Source: Phycisphaerales bacterium UBA854 (GTDB lineage: Bacteria; Planctomycetota; Phycisphaerae; Phycisphaerales; SM1A02). From it: a stretch of DNA of 14,115 nt. Every line of letters starts with the position of its first letter. Position 1 is the stretch's first letter. Both the position numbers and the translations under genes were made by a program. Under the pieces are notes generated by a model that saw only the letters and a list, made by a program, of their open reading frames with translations, searched no databases and was not told where the DNA came from. Shown here in pieces: positions 1 to 6,713 of this stretch. The DNA lies in assembly GCA_002295885.1 (NCBI GenBank), contig DBGM01000017.1, positions 8,722 through 22,836 of the forward strand, given 5' to 3'.

Positions 1-1008
1 ACCCAGCCCATCGGCGGCGGCAAGGGAGGAAGCGACTTCGATCCCCGGGGTCGCAGCGACGCCGAGGTGATGCGGTTCTGTCAGGCGTTCATGACGGAGC
101 TGTATCGCTACATCGGTCCCGATACCGACGTCCCGGCGGGCGACATCGGAGTGGGCGGCCGGGAAATCGGCTACCTCTTCGGCCAGTACCGCAGGATCAC
201 CAACACCTTCACGGGTGTCCTGACCGGGCGGCATGTCAACTGGGGCGGCAGTCTCATCCGTCCCGAGGCGACGGGCTACGGATCCGTCTACTTCGCCTCC
301 GACATGCTGGCCACGCGGAACCTGACCCTCGAAGGCATGGAGTGTCTCGTGTCCGGTTCCGGCAACGTCGCCCAGTACACCACCGAGAAGGTGATCGACC
401 TCGGCGGCAAGGTGATCACCATGTCCGACTCGACCGGCTACATCCACGATCCCGCCGGTATCGACCGGGACAAGCTCGCTTGGATCATGGATCTCAAGAA
501 CAACCGCCGGGGGCGAATCGCCGAGTACGCCGAGGCGCACGACGGGGTGACGTACCACGACCATGATCTGTCGGCGGGTTCCAGTCCCCTCTGGACAATT
601 CCGGCGAAGGTCGCTTTCCCGTCCGCGACCCAGAACGAGATCGACGGAGCCGCCGCGGCGGCCATGGTCGACAATGGTGTGGTCGCCGTCTCCGAGGGAG
701 CCAACATGCCCACGACTCCGGAGGGGCAGCACTGCTTCATCGAGCAGAACGTGCTCTACGGTCCGGGCAAGGCGGCGAACGCAGGTGGTGTGGCGGTCTC
801 CGCCCTCGAAATGGCGCAGGGCAGCCAGCGGATGTTCTGGTCCCGCGAGGAAGTGGATCGCCAGCTCAAGGCGATCATGGGACGCATCCACGCGGTGAGT
901 CTGGAAGCCGCAGAGGCCTACGGAGTGCCCGGAAACTACCTGCACGGTGCCAACATCGCAGGCTTCAGAAAGGTCGCCGATGCGATGATGGATCAGGGTG
1001 TGATCTGA
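1..1008 (+). CDS. gdhA: NADP-type glutamate dehydrogenase (5' end cut by window edge)
   Basis: This enzyme interconverts 2-oxoglutarate plus ammonia and glutamate in the cytoplasm, usually in the assimilatory direction with NADPH. The frame is open from base 1, before the first in-frame ATG at 67, so the gene starts outside the window. About 335 codons are visible, against about 447 residues in E. coli GdhA, so roughly the first quarter is missing. Near the visible start is PIGGGKGGSDF, with the substrate-binding/catalytic lysine region, followed by DVPAGDIGVGGREIG with the catalytic aspartate, GGSLIRPEATGYG, the dinucleotide-binding GSGNVAQ, AEGANMPTT-like SEGANMPTT, and GPGKAANAGGVAVSALEMAQ. 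The C-terminus, GANIAGFRKVADAMMDQGVI, nearly matches the end of E. coli GdhA, so the 3' end is intact. The next gene begins 270 bases downstream, so an operon with it is not obvious. The family call is very secure; NADP preference is inferred from similarity to the hexameric GdhA class. Confidence 0.97.
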   Translation, partial: TQPIGGGKGGSDFDPRGRSDAEVMRFCQAFMTELYRYIGPDTDVPAGDIGVGGREIGYLFGQYRRITNTFTGVLTGRHVNWGGSLIRPEATGYGSVYFASDMLATRNLTLEGMECLVSGSGNVAQYTTEKVIDLGGKVITMSDSTGYIHDPAGIDRDKLAWIMDLKNNRRGRIAEYAEAHDGVTYHDHDLSAGSSPLWTIPAKVAFPSATQNEIDGAAAAAMVDNGVVAVSEGANMPTTPEGQHCFIEQNVLYGPGKAANAGGVAVSALEMAQGSQRMFWSREEVDRQLKAIMGRIHAVSLEAAEAYGVPGNYLHGANIAGFRKVADAMMDQGVI

Positions 1009-1278
1009 TTTCCGGCCCAAGAAAGTTCGAAATCAAGCCCTGGCATTCCGGCTGCATGTGGTAGGATTCCAAGGAGTTCGACCGGTCCGCAGGACAGGTC
1101 GATGCCGGACCAGAACGGTCCTTCTCGAAAACACGAATCGAGCCAGATCGGGCCATCGAAGCCGTCGTGCTTCGGGAACAGACTTGATCGAAATGCCTGC
1201 AGACAGCAATCAACACGGTGCACCCTTGTTCACTCCCTGTGAAATCACTGCCACGTCGACGAACCGGAGTTCAGTCTC

Positions 1279-1908
1279 ATGACCGAAGCGGTGCGCATCG
1301 AATTCGGTGACCAGATCCGGCACCGTACCCATCCCGAATGGGGGACGGGTTCGGTCGCGAAGGTGGAGGACACCGTCGCCGGCGGGAAGCCTTCGCAGAA
1401 GGTGACCATCCGATTTCCCAACGCCGGCGTCAAGGTGATCCAGTCCGTCAGCGGAACCCTCGAGCGGGTCGATGCCGAGGCTCCGGCCTTCGACGACTCC
1501 AGTGCGGCCGACCTCATCGAGGAGATCGACCGCATGTCCCAGGACGACCTTCTGGCCCCGGTGGCCAACCGCAAGCTGGTCGAGATCATGGTCGCCATTC
1601 CGGAGCCCTGCCGGGATCCCTTCCGATCCCTCGGTGACCGCATCGAGGCCACGCTGGCCCTCTGGCGATTCGACGAGGGTGGAAGCGGTCTCTACGACTG
1701 GGCGGTGATGCAGACGGGGCTGGATGATCCCCTGACCCGCTTCAACCGCCACGAGCTCGAGGAACACTACAAGCGATGGTCGCACGAGCGTGAGCAGCAC
1801 CTCAAGCGGCTGCTGCAGGAGGCGGCGTCCTCGACCATCAATCTCGAGCCGCTCCTGGCCAAGGCCCCGGACGTGGCGCGACGCACTCTCCAGCGCGTTC
1901 ATCGCTGA
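1279..1908 (+). CDS. DUF3553-type domain protein, function unknown
   Basis: This 209-residue soluble protein has no signal peptide or membrane segment. The N-terminal ~65 residues look like the DUF3553 family: GDQIRHRTHPEWGTGSV at about 10-26, then a beta-rich stretch with KVTIRFPNAGVKVI, the small SH3/Tudor-like fold pattern of a hydrophobic strand, HP-x-WG-x-G and a F-x-NAG strand. Residues from about 75 onward are mostly helical and charged, with DLIEEIDRM, FNRHELEEHYKRWSHEREQ and LKRLLQEAA; I do not recognise this part. The ATG at 1279 is chosen because a GGAG lies 9 bases upstream and because the frame begins right at the conserved domain. DUF3553 has no established function; related domains often accompany nucleic-acid enzymes, but nothing here shows that for this protein. 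No partner gene is tightly coupled to it. Confidence 0.8.
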   Translation: MTEAVRIEFGDQIRHRTHPEWGTGSVAKVEDTVAGGKPSQKVTIRFPNAGVKVIQSVSGTLERVDAEAPAFDDSSAADLIEEIDRMSQDDLLAPVANRKLVEIMVAIPEPCRDPFRSLGDRIEATLALWRFDEGGSGLYDWAVMQTGLDDPLTRFNRHELEEHYKRWSHEREQHLKRLLQEAASSTINLEPLLAKAPDVARRTLQRVHR

Positions 1909-2091
1909 GCTTTCCCAGATCCCCCAGATGGAACAGACGGACCCCGGCCGGGCTCCGCGACGCTGTCGTGCGGTCTGTGCGGCCTCGTCGTGATTCGATT
2001 TCGTCGATTTGGGTTCAGCGTCCGGCCCCGGGCCCCGGATCGGTGTACATCTTTGCGGGTGCGGTGTTTGCCGCGTACCGACAAACGAAGA

Positions 2092-2098
2092 AGAGGGG
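2092..2098 (+). promoter_or_regulatory. Strong Shine-Dalgarno (AGAGGGG) deciding a start
   Basis: AGAGGGG lies six bases before the ATG at 2105. It favours that ATG over upstream in-frame codons beginning at 2009, whose translation would be low-complexity and without family resemblance. Confidence 0.7.
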
Positions 2099-2104
2099 AA
2101 TCAC

Positions 2105-2422
2105 ATGGACGAACAGACTTTTCAGGAGAAGTTCACGGAGCTCCTGCACCGGATCGGCGAGTTGCCGCCCGAGCAGCGGGCCTGCATGGAGCAGCTGGCC
2201 GACGCGACCCAGCGTCGCCGGGACCGTATCAGCCATTCCGTCACCGAACTTCAGGAATCACTCGACTTTCTGCGCTTGAGCGTGAAGTACCTGGTCTTCG
2301 ATCTCGAGGCGACCCGCCGCGAGAACTCGTACCTTCGCCAACTGCTGGACCAGGCGACACGGGAACGTCGCCGGTCCCAGGACGACGGCGAGGGTCGTGA
2401 GCACGGCCGCGACGAGTACTGA
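2105..2422 (+). CDS. Small coiled-coil protein of planctomycete type, unknown function
   Basis: This 105-residue protein is almost entirely helical and highly charged. Residues 1-85 form a likely coiled coil, with a core at about 54-81 reading DFLRLSVKYLVFDLEATRREN followed by SYLRQLLD. I associate this core pattern with conserved hypothetical proteins in planctomycetes, but that is from memory and not from a search. The tail, residues 86-105, is hydrophilic (RERRRSQDDGEGREHGRDEY) and probably disordered. There is no signal peptide, membrane segment, metal motif or DNA-binding helix-turn-helix that I can defend. The frame extends upstream to 2009, but the ATG at 2105 is preferred because of its strong Shine-Dalgarno. 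The gene converges on umuC and is separated from it by a long hairpin. A scaffold or oligomerising adaptor role is possible but unproven. Confidence 0.75.
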   Translation: MDEQTFQEKFTELLHRIGELPPEQRACMEQLADATQRRRDRISHSVTELQESLDFLRLSVKYLVFDLEATRRENSYLRQLLDQATRERRRSQDDGEGREHGRDEY

Positions 2423-2451
2423 CCGCACGCAGCACGATCTGTGAGGGGGTA

Positions 2452-2489
2452 CGGGGTGCCGTCGATCCACCGGATCGACCGGCACCCCG
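2452..2489. terminator. Long imperfect hairpin between convergent genes
   Basis: CGGGGTGCC plus GTCGATCC (2452-2468) pairs with GGATCGAC (2472-2479) and GGCACCCCG (2481-2489). This gives a 17-bp stem with a single bulged C at 2480 and a three-base loop. It lies in the 71 bases between the ends of the coiled-coil gene (+) and umuC (-), so it could stop transcription from both sides. No T-run follows on either strand, so it is not a textbook rho-independent terminator; it could instead protect 3' ends or assist termination. Confidence 0.5.
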
Positions 2490-2493
2490 CTTG

Positions 2494-3783
2494 CTATCTC
2501 CCACGTCGACCGCCGTCGGTCCGTGCTTCGGGGAGTTCGTTCCATCGGGTCGTGTACCGGGGGGACGCGTGCTCCCGTCGCGTGATCCAGGCCGTGCCGG
2601 TGCCCATGGAGCCGCTGCGGATCGTGTCGGAGCCCATGGTCCGGTTCACCCGGTCCATCACGTCCATGATCCGGTCCGATCGTTCGTGATCCAGCGCGTC
2701 GAACAGATGCAGCTGCGTCGGCCGCTGGGGCTGGAGGGCCGAACACCGGACTCCCGCCTTCTTGAACCGGAATCCCTCCCGCCAGATCCGGCGACCGGCC
2801 TCCCGGGCGTGCCGCACCAGCGTCGGGGTGTCGTTCGTCGGAGTGAGGAGTCGGACCGTCGCATGGTTGGCGTACCGGGGTTCATCGGGGCGGAACCGGT
2901 TGGTCGAGACGTATACGGTCAGCACCCCGGCCGCGGACTGCTGGTCCCGCAGTTTCTCGGCGGCGCGGGCCGCGAACGACGCCAGAGCCCGGGAGAGCTC
3001 GTCCCAGTCGTCGATGGGCCGGGCGAAGGAGCGGGACCGCACGATCGACTTCTTCGGTGCCGGTTCCTGATCCAGCTGGAAGGCGGGCACCCCCCGGAGT
3101 TCCCGTGCGGTCCGGGCGCCGATGATGTTCAGGTGCCGGCGGAGCCACCGTTCGTCGGCCTGCTTCATGTCCAGGGCGGTCCGGATGCCGTGTTCGACGA
3201 GCTTGCGCTTCCATCGCCATCCGATGCCCCACACGTCGCCGATGTCGACCGACGACAGGGTGAGGTCGCTCCGGGAGGTCGCGTCGATCCGGGCGACCCC
3301 CGGTCCGGCCCGATCCCGCTTGGCAAGGTGGTTCGCGACCTTCGCCAGGGTCTTGGTCGGGCCGATTCCCACCGAGACCGGGATGCCGGTCCACTGCAGG
3401 ACCGTGCTGCGCATCGTGGTCGCCGAGTCGACGAGTTCGTCGGAGGGCACTTCGTCCAGATCGAGGAAGGCCTCGTCGATGGAGTAGGACTCCATCGCGG
3501 GGAAGAAGGACTGCACCGTGGAGAACACCCGACGCGACATGTCGTCGTACAGGGTGTAGTTGGACGACCGGACCACCACGCCGTGCTCGCGGATCAGGTC
3601 GCGCAGTTGGAACACCGGCTGCCCCATCCCGATGCCGAGGGCCTTGGCCTCGTTGGAGCGGGCGACGACGCAGCCGTCGTTGTTCGAGAGGACGACGACC
3701 GGTCGTCGTTCGATGGACGGATCGAAGACCCGCTCGCAGGACGCGTAGAAGTTGTTGCAGTCGACGAGGGCGAAGAGGCTCAC
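2494..3783 (-). CDS. umuC: Y-family translesion DNA polymerase, UmuC type
   Basis: This is the catalytic subunit of DNA polymerase V-type translesion synthesis, acting with processed UmuD at stalled forks. It has 429 residues, against 422 in E. coli UmuC. Visible motifs are ALVDCNNFYASCE with metal ligand Asp8 and likely steric-gate Tyr13; VLSNNDGCVVARSNEAKALG; SSNYTLYDDMSRRV; and YSIDEAF with Asp103/Glu104 completing the metal site. VSVGIGPTKTLAKVANHLAK follows, then the helix-hairpin-helix region (DVWGIGWRWKRKL). QLHLF at 357-361 matches the beta-clamp-binding motif QLNLF, at the same position as in E. coli UmuC. The end retains SPRYTTRWNELP. The start is GTG at 3783, overlapping the umuD stop as GTGA (3780-3783), so translation is probably coupled. 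All catalytic residues are present, so an active polymerase is expected. Confidence 0.96.
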   Translation of the reverse strand: MSLFALVDCNNFYASCERVFDPSIERRPVVVLSNNDGCVVARSNEAKALGIGMGQPVFQLRDLIREHGVVVRSSNYTLYDDMSRRVFSTVQSFFPAMESYSIDEAFLDLDEVPSDELVDSATTMRSTVLQWTGIPVSVGIGPTKTLAKVANHLAKRDRAGPGVARIDATSRSDLTLSSVDIGDVWGIGWRWKRKLVEHGIRTALDMKQADERWLRRHLNIIGARTARELRGVPAFQLDQEPAPKKSIVRSRSFARPIDDWDELSRALASFAARAAEKLRDQQSAAGVLTVYVSTNRFRPDEPRYANHATVRLLTPTNDTPTLVRHAREAGRRIWREGFRFKKAGVRCSALQPQRPTQLHLFDALDHERSDRIMDVMDRVNRTMGSDTIRSGSMGTGTAWITRREHASPRYTTRWNELPEARTDGGRRGR

Positions 3784-4238
3784 GGGGCGTGAATGGTCCA
3801 GGTCACGACGCCCCAGACCCGCGCGTCGGTGTCCTCGTTGATGTCGATGGGGGGGTACGCCTCGTTCTCGGGGACGAGTTGCAGTCCGTGGTCCCCCCGC
3901 TGCAGTCGCTTGATCGTCAGTTCCCCGTCGACGGCGGCGATCACGACGTGTCCGGGAGCGGGGGTGCGGCTGCGGTCGACGACCAGCAGGTCGCCGTCGT
4001 GGATGCCCGCGCCGGTCATGGAATGGCCTCGGGCGCGGACGAAGAAGGTCGCCGCCGGATGCGTGACCAGTGCTTCATGGAGATCCAGCGATCGGTCGAT
4101 GTAGTCATCGGCCGGTGACGGAAATCCGGCTTCCACCCGGGCGCCGAACAGAGGCGTGGCGTTGCGGGGCGTCTGGAGATCGGCGGCTCCTCCGAGGACG
4201 TCGATCCCCGTGGGCTCATGGTGCGGTGGTGCGGGCAT
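3780..4238 (-). CDS. umuD: UmuD, self-cleaving SOS mutagenesis subunit
   Basis: UmuD is a LexA-like Ser/Lys autoprotease. RecA filaments trigger its cleavage to UmuD', which partners UmuC in translesion polymerase V. The protein has 152 residues, against 139 in E. coli, with a slightly longer N-terminal arm. The cleavage site appears as VEAGFPSPADDY, with scission expected between Ala37 and Gly38; E. coli uses Cys-Gly here, so this version resembles LexA more. The serine nucleophile is Ser73 in RARGHSMTGAGIHDGDLL and the lysine is Lys110 in AVDGELTIKRLQ; their 37-residue spacing equals that of E. coli Ser60/Lys97. The frame extends upstream, but the ATG at 4238 is chosen because AGGG lies six bases before it and earlier codons would run over the divergent zinc-ribbon gene. 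The gene overlaps umuC by four bases. SOS control is expected for the family; see the candidate operator upstream. Confidence 0.95.
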   Translation of the reverse strand: MPAPPHHEPTGIDVLGGAADLQTPRNATPLFGARVEAGFPSPADDYIDRSLDLHEALVTHPAATFFVRARGHSMTGAGIHDGDLLVVDRSRTPAPGHVVIAAVDGELTIKRLQRGDHGLQLVPENEAYPPIDINEDTDARVWGVVTWTIHAP

Positions 4239-4247
4239 GCCATACCC

Positions 4248-4262
4248 TAACAGATGTAGAAC
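4248..4262 (-). promoter_or_regulatory. Candidate LexA-like direct repeat upstream of umuD
   Basis: Read on the minus strand, the sequence is GTTC-TACATCT-GTTA. This is a direct repeat of two four-base half-sites separated by seven bases, one base away from the GTTC-N7-GTTC box known for alphaproteobacterial LexA. On the plus strand the same region appears as the repeats AACAGATGT and AACAGAATGT, 11 bases apart. It ends 10 bases before the umuD ATG, touching the ribosome-binding site, and lies 34 bases before the divergent zinc-ribbon gene, so one protein could repress both. The LexA site of this lineage is not known to me and there is no classical CTGT-N8-ACAG or GAAC-N4-GTTC site here. This is suggestive only. 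Confidence 0.3.
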
Positions 4263-4295
4263 AGAATGTCCAACGGGGCTCGGTAGGCTGTGACC

Positions 4296-4541
4296 ATGGA
4301 CGAAGGACCAAGCCAGGCGGATCTCGATCGCTTCGGTGGCGACGACCAGTCGGCATGGTGCCCGGACTGCGGGGCCGAGGTGTGGGACGATGCGGAGTTC
4401 TGCCCGGACTGCGGGGAGCAGATCGGCGGGCGGACCACCGCGAGGCGACCGGTGGAACGGGAACTCCGTCAACGCTGGTTCGTTCTGGTGGTGATTCTCG
4501 TGCTGATCGGCTTTCTGTGGTGGCTGACCAGGCTCTTCTGA
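4296..4541 (+). CDS. Small double-CxxC zinc-ribbon membrane protein
   Basis: This 81-residue protein has a zinc ribbon made of two CPDCG knuckles (Cys22, Cys25, Cys36, Cys39), separated by AEVWDDAEF. A basic linker (about 45-60, rich in Arg) and one C-terminal transmembrane helix follow (about 61-78, WFVLVVILVLIGFLWWLTRL). The layout is that of a tail-anchored membrane protein with a cytoplasmic metal-binding head, but topology is inferred from the basic residues before the helix. The start is the ATG at 4296; an in-frame GTG two codons upstream at 4290 is an alternative, and neither has a strong ribosome-binding site. It is transcribed divergently from umuD over 57 bases and ends only five bases from the convergent transglutaminase-like gene. 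Zinc-ribbon plus helix proteins are common and mostly uncharacterised, so no function is assigned. Confidence 0.8.
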   Translation: MDEGPSQADLDRFGGDDQSAWCPDCGAEVWDDAEFCPDCGEQIGGRTTARRPVERELRQRWFVLVVILVLIGFLWWLTRLF

Positions 4542-4546
4542 GCTCC

Positions 4547-5836
4547 CTACCGGGCGGGATCGACCCGACCGTGGGAGACGATCTCGAAGTGCAGCACGGA
4601 TGGAGTGTTCCAGGCATCGACACGGAGCCGCTGCTCGCCGATGCGACCCTGCCACTGGTTGACGGGGACGGGGAAGTCCATCGACTCCAGTCGGCTCCAG
4701 CCCCAGATCGCGTAGCAGTCGTAGGCGGCCTGGCCGTTGTCGGGAGCGAAGGCGTAGGCCAGCGGGACACGTCGGTTGAGGTCGGACATCGTGCCGAACT
4801 CGGTCCAGTCGTCCCGGACCTTCCAGTGTCTGGCGCCCTTGCGGCGAATCTCGTCGGGGTCGAAGGGGATCCAGCCCGCCTTGGGGAGATAGAGTTCGCC
4901 CCAGACCAGCAGCCGCTTCTTGCCCTTGCGATCCTCGCCCCGGCCGATGACCGGACGGGCGGGGATGCCGGCCGCACGGAGCAGGGCCACGCAGACGCAG
5001 ACGAGATCGTTCGGGGTTCCCGATCCGCGTTGCGCGGCGACGAGAGCGCCGTTCACGTCGAGTCCGCGAATCGATCGGCCCGGTCCGTAGAGGGTGGTTT
5101 CACCGTTCTTCTGGATGGTGTTGCAGGCGTGCCGGACCAGTTCCTTGGCGGCGATCCACGGCGGGACGAGCCGCAGGTCGCCGCCGGAGACCTCCTGCAC
5201 CACGTTTGCGAACAGGGGGTTGTCGGATTCGATCAGCGTCTGGGGCTGCAGGGCGTCCCGGGCCTGCGACGGCCACGAGGCGGGCCAGGGGATCGACTGC
5301 AGCGCCGCTTCATCGACCTCGCTCGAGTAGCAGATAGCCTCGTGGAACACGCGGAACCGGAGTTGGGTGGCCTGATTCAGCACATTGGGGTCGACGGTGA
5401 GGCCGCCGGTCGGAGCCTCGATCATGCCTTCCTCGAAGATCCCCCGTCCGTTGATCAGTTCGGGGCCGCTGCCTCCGTCGATGCGCTCTCCGTGCAGCTG
5501 GACCTCCGCCCGAAGCGTGTCGAGGTTCACGAAGCTGGAGGCGCCCTGCAGCACGATCGGCATCAGGAGCGGGCGGCGGGGATCCGCCACCGCCAGCGAG
5601 TGGATGCCGACGTTGAAGGTCATGTCGTACCGGCGCGGCTTCTCCCAGGTCACGTACTCGTTCGAGCGGGGTGGGGTGGGAGTGGAGACGCCGGCGGTCG
5701 ATGCCGGCGGCGCCGGTGCGGTGGGAGCGGTCGCCGGCGGAGTCGCCGGCGGAGTCGTCGGCGAGGGGGACGGAGGCGGCGACTGGAAGAGGCCGGTCAA
5801 CGCCAGCAGTGTTGCGATACCCGTGATGAATGCCAT
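4547..5836 (-). CDS. Secreted transglutaminase-fold protein lacking catalytic Cys and His
   Basis: This 429-residue protein is the last gene of a three-gene minus-strand operon, starting nine bases after the MlaE stop. Residues 1-18 are a hydrophobic N-terminus, probably an export signal without a typical basic start. Residues 19-57 are a Pro/Thr/Ala linker. The transglutaminase-like core is near 225-330: it contains GTPNDLVCVCVALLRAAGIPAR (273-294) and VWGELYLPKAGWIPFDP (311-327). Aligned by eye with the usual G-x-C-x-D-(F)...ALLRAxGIPAR and HxWxExY...GWxxxDP, the catalytic Cys is Pro275 and the catalytic His is Leu310, while Asp326 remains. Cys280 and Cys282 are nearby but out of register. 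It is therefore probably a pseudoenzyme with a binding or structural role in the envelope. The region at 60-220 is unrecognised and beta-rich in appearance. The fold call is good; loss of activity is inferred. Confidence 0.8.
   Translation of the reverse strand: MAFITGIATLLALTGLFQSPPPSPSPTTPPATPPATAPTAPAPPASTAGVSTPTPPRSNEYVTWEKPRRYDMTFNVGIHSLAVADPRRPLLMPIVLQGASSFVNLDTLRAEVQLHGERIDGGSGPELINGRGIFEEGMIEAPTGGLTVDPNVLNQATQLRFRVFHEAICYSSEVDEAALQSIPWPASWPSQARDALQPQTLIESDNPLFANVVQEVSGGDLRLVPPWIAAKELVRHACNTIQKNGETTLYGPGRSIRGLDVNGALVAAQRGSGTPNDLVCVCVALLRAAGIPARPVIGRGEDRKGKKRLLVWGELYLPKAGWIPFDPDEIRRKGARHWKVRDDWTEFGTMSDLNRRVPLAYAFAPDNGQAAYDCYAIWGWSRLESMDFPVPVNQWQGRIGEQRLRVDAWNTPSVLHFEIVSHGRVDPAR
5730..5753. 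repeat. 12-bp tandem duplication in the proline-rich linker
   Basis: GTCGCCGGCGGA occurs twice head to tail (5730-5741, 5742-5753), followed by a degenerate third unit. On the minus strand this encodes repeated TPPA units in the Pro/Thr/Ala linker of the transglutaminase-fold protein. It looks like ordinary replication slippage in a low-complexity linker. Confidence 0.7.
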
Positions 5837-5845
5837 GGCGAGATT

Positions 5846-6682
5846 CTAGCCCAGCGGGCTTCGGAAGGAATCCTCGATGAACATGGTGTTGATCGCGTTC
5901 AGGAAGCTGGCCAGCACGAAGTTGATCATGATGATCGCCAGGAAGCTAATGACGAATGCATTGGTGGTGGCCCGGCCGACGCCCGCCGCGCCCGGTCGGC
6001 AGTTGAACCCCTTGTAGCAGGAGATCAGACCGATGCTCAGGCCGAAGAACACCGCTTTGATCAGGCCGTTGACCGGTTCCCACCAGCCGACGAAGTATTC
6101 GGTGAAGGTCCAGTAGTCGGTCGGGGGGACTCCATTGAAGCCGACGGTGATCAGGTAGCCGCCCCAGACACCCAGCAGGTCCGAGTAGATGGTGAGGATG
6201 GGAGTCATCACCACGCAGGCCACGACCCGCGGGACCACCAGAAGCAGGATGGGGTCGCTGGCCATGGCCCGCATGGCGTCCAGCTGCTCGGTCACCCGCA
6301 TCGTGCCCAGTTCGGCGGCCAGCGCGCCGCCCACCCGTCCCGCAACCATGACCGCGGCCAGGACCGGCCCGATCTGCTTGACCACGGAGATGTTGATGAT
6401 GCCGCCGAGCCGCCCCTCGAGACCGAAGGCCTTGAACTGGTTGAAGGTCTCCAGGGCCAGAATCATCCCGATGAATCCGCCGGTGATGGCCACCACGGGG
6501 ATCGAGGCGACTCCCACCGTGTACAGCTGGGTGCGGATCATCCTCCACCGGCCCCACCGTCGCGGTTGGGTCAGGAACCAGCGGAGGGCGGTCAGGCTGA
6601 AGACGACGAAGCGGCCGAACCCGGCAATCCCATGGAAGACATGGTGTCCTACGTGGGAAATGCCGCGGACGGCCGCTGTCAT
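5846..6682 (-). CDS. mlaE: MlaE/YrbE-type ABC transporter permease
   Basis: This is the membrane subunit of an Mla/MCE-type phospholipid transporter, acting in the inner membrane with an MlaF ATPase and an MlaD-like MCE protein. It has 278 residues, near the ~260 usual for the family. Hydrophobic segments lie at about 54-77, 145-180, 206-221 and 240-262. Family signatures are VKQIGPVLAAVMVAGRVGGA (101-120) and AAELGTMRVTEQLDAMRAM, likely the coupling helix that meets the ATPase, followed by DPILLLVVPRVVA and CYKGFNCRPGAAGVGRATT (222-240). The ATG at 6682 has an AGAAGAGG-type ribosome-binding site about seven bases upstream. It is 31 bases after the OmpA-like lipoprotein gene and nine before the transglutaminase-fold gene. 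Neither an ATPase nor an MCE protein is encoded next to it, so these partners must be elsewhere. mlaE is used as the family name; orthology to E. coli MlaE is not shown. Confidence 0.93.
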   Translation of the reverse strand: MTAAVRGISHVGHHVFHGIAGFGRFVVFSLTALRWFLTQPRRWGRWRMIRTQLYTVGVASIPVVAITGGFIGMILALETFNQFKAFGLEGRLGGIINISVVKQIGPVLAAVMVAGRVGGALAAELGTMRVTEQLDAMRAMASDPILLLVVPRVVACVVMTPILTIYSDLLGVWGGYLITVGFNGVPPTDYWTFTEYFVGWWEPVNGLIKAVFFGLSIGLISCYKGFNCRPGAAGVGRATTNAFVISFLAIIMINFVLASFLNAINTMFIEDSFRSPLG

Positions 6683-6713
6683 CTCGGTACCTCTTCTGCT
6701 CGGGGGCAGGGAT

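Noticed and set aside
1009..1278. Possible small genes in the gap after glutamate dehydrogenase
   Set aside because: Short open frames on both strands have no ribosome-binding site or recognisable composition. I see only a weak six-base inverted repeat (GGTCCG/CGGACC) and no confident promoter.
2491..3792. A 433-codon open frame on the plus strand
   Set aside because: It is the complement of umuC, whose catalytic motifs are unmistakable; the translation is low-complexity.
4259..4270. Gram-positive type LexA box (GAAC-N4-GTTC)
   Set aside because: The right half-site is GTCC at spacing five, so neither the sequence nor the spacing fits.
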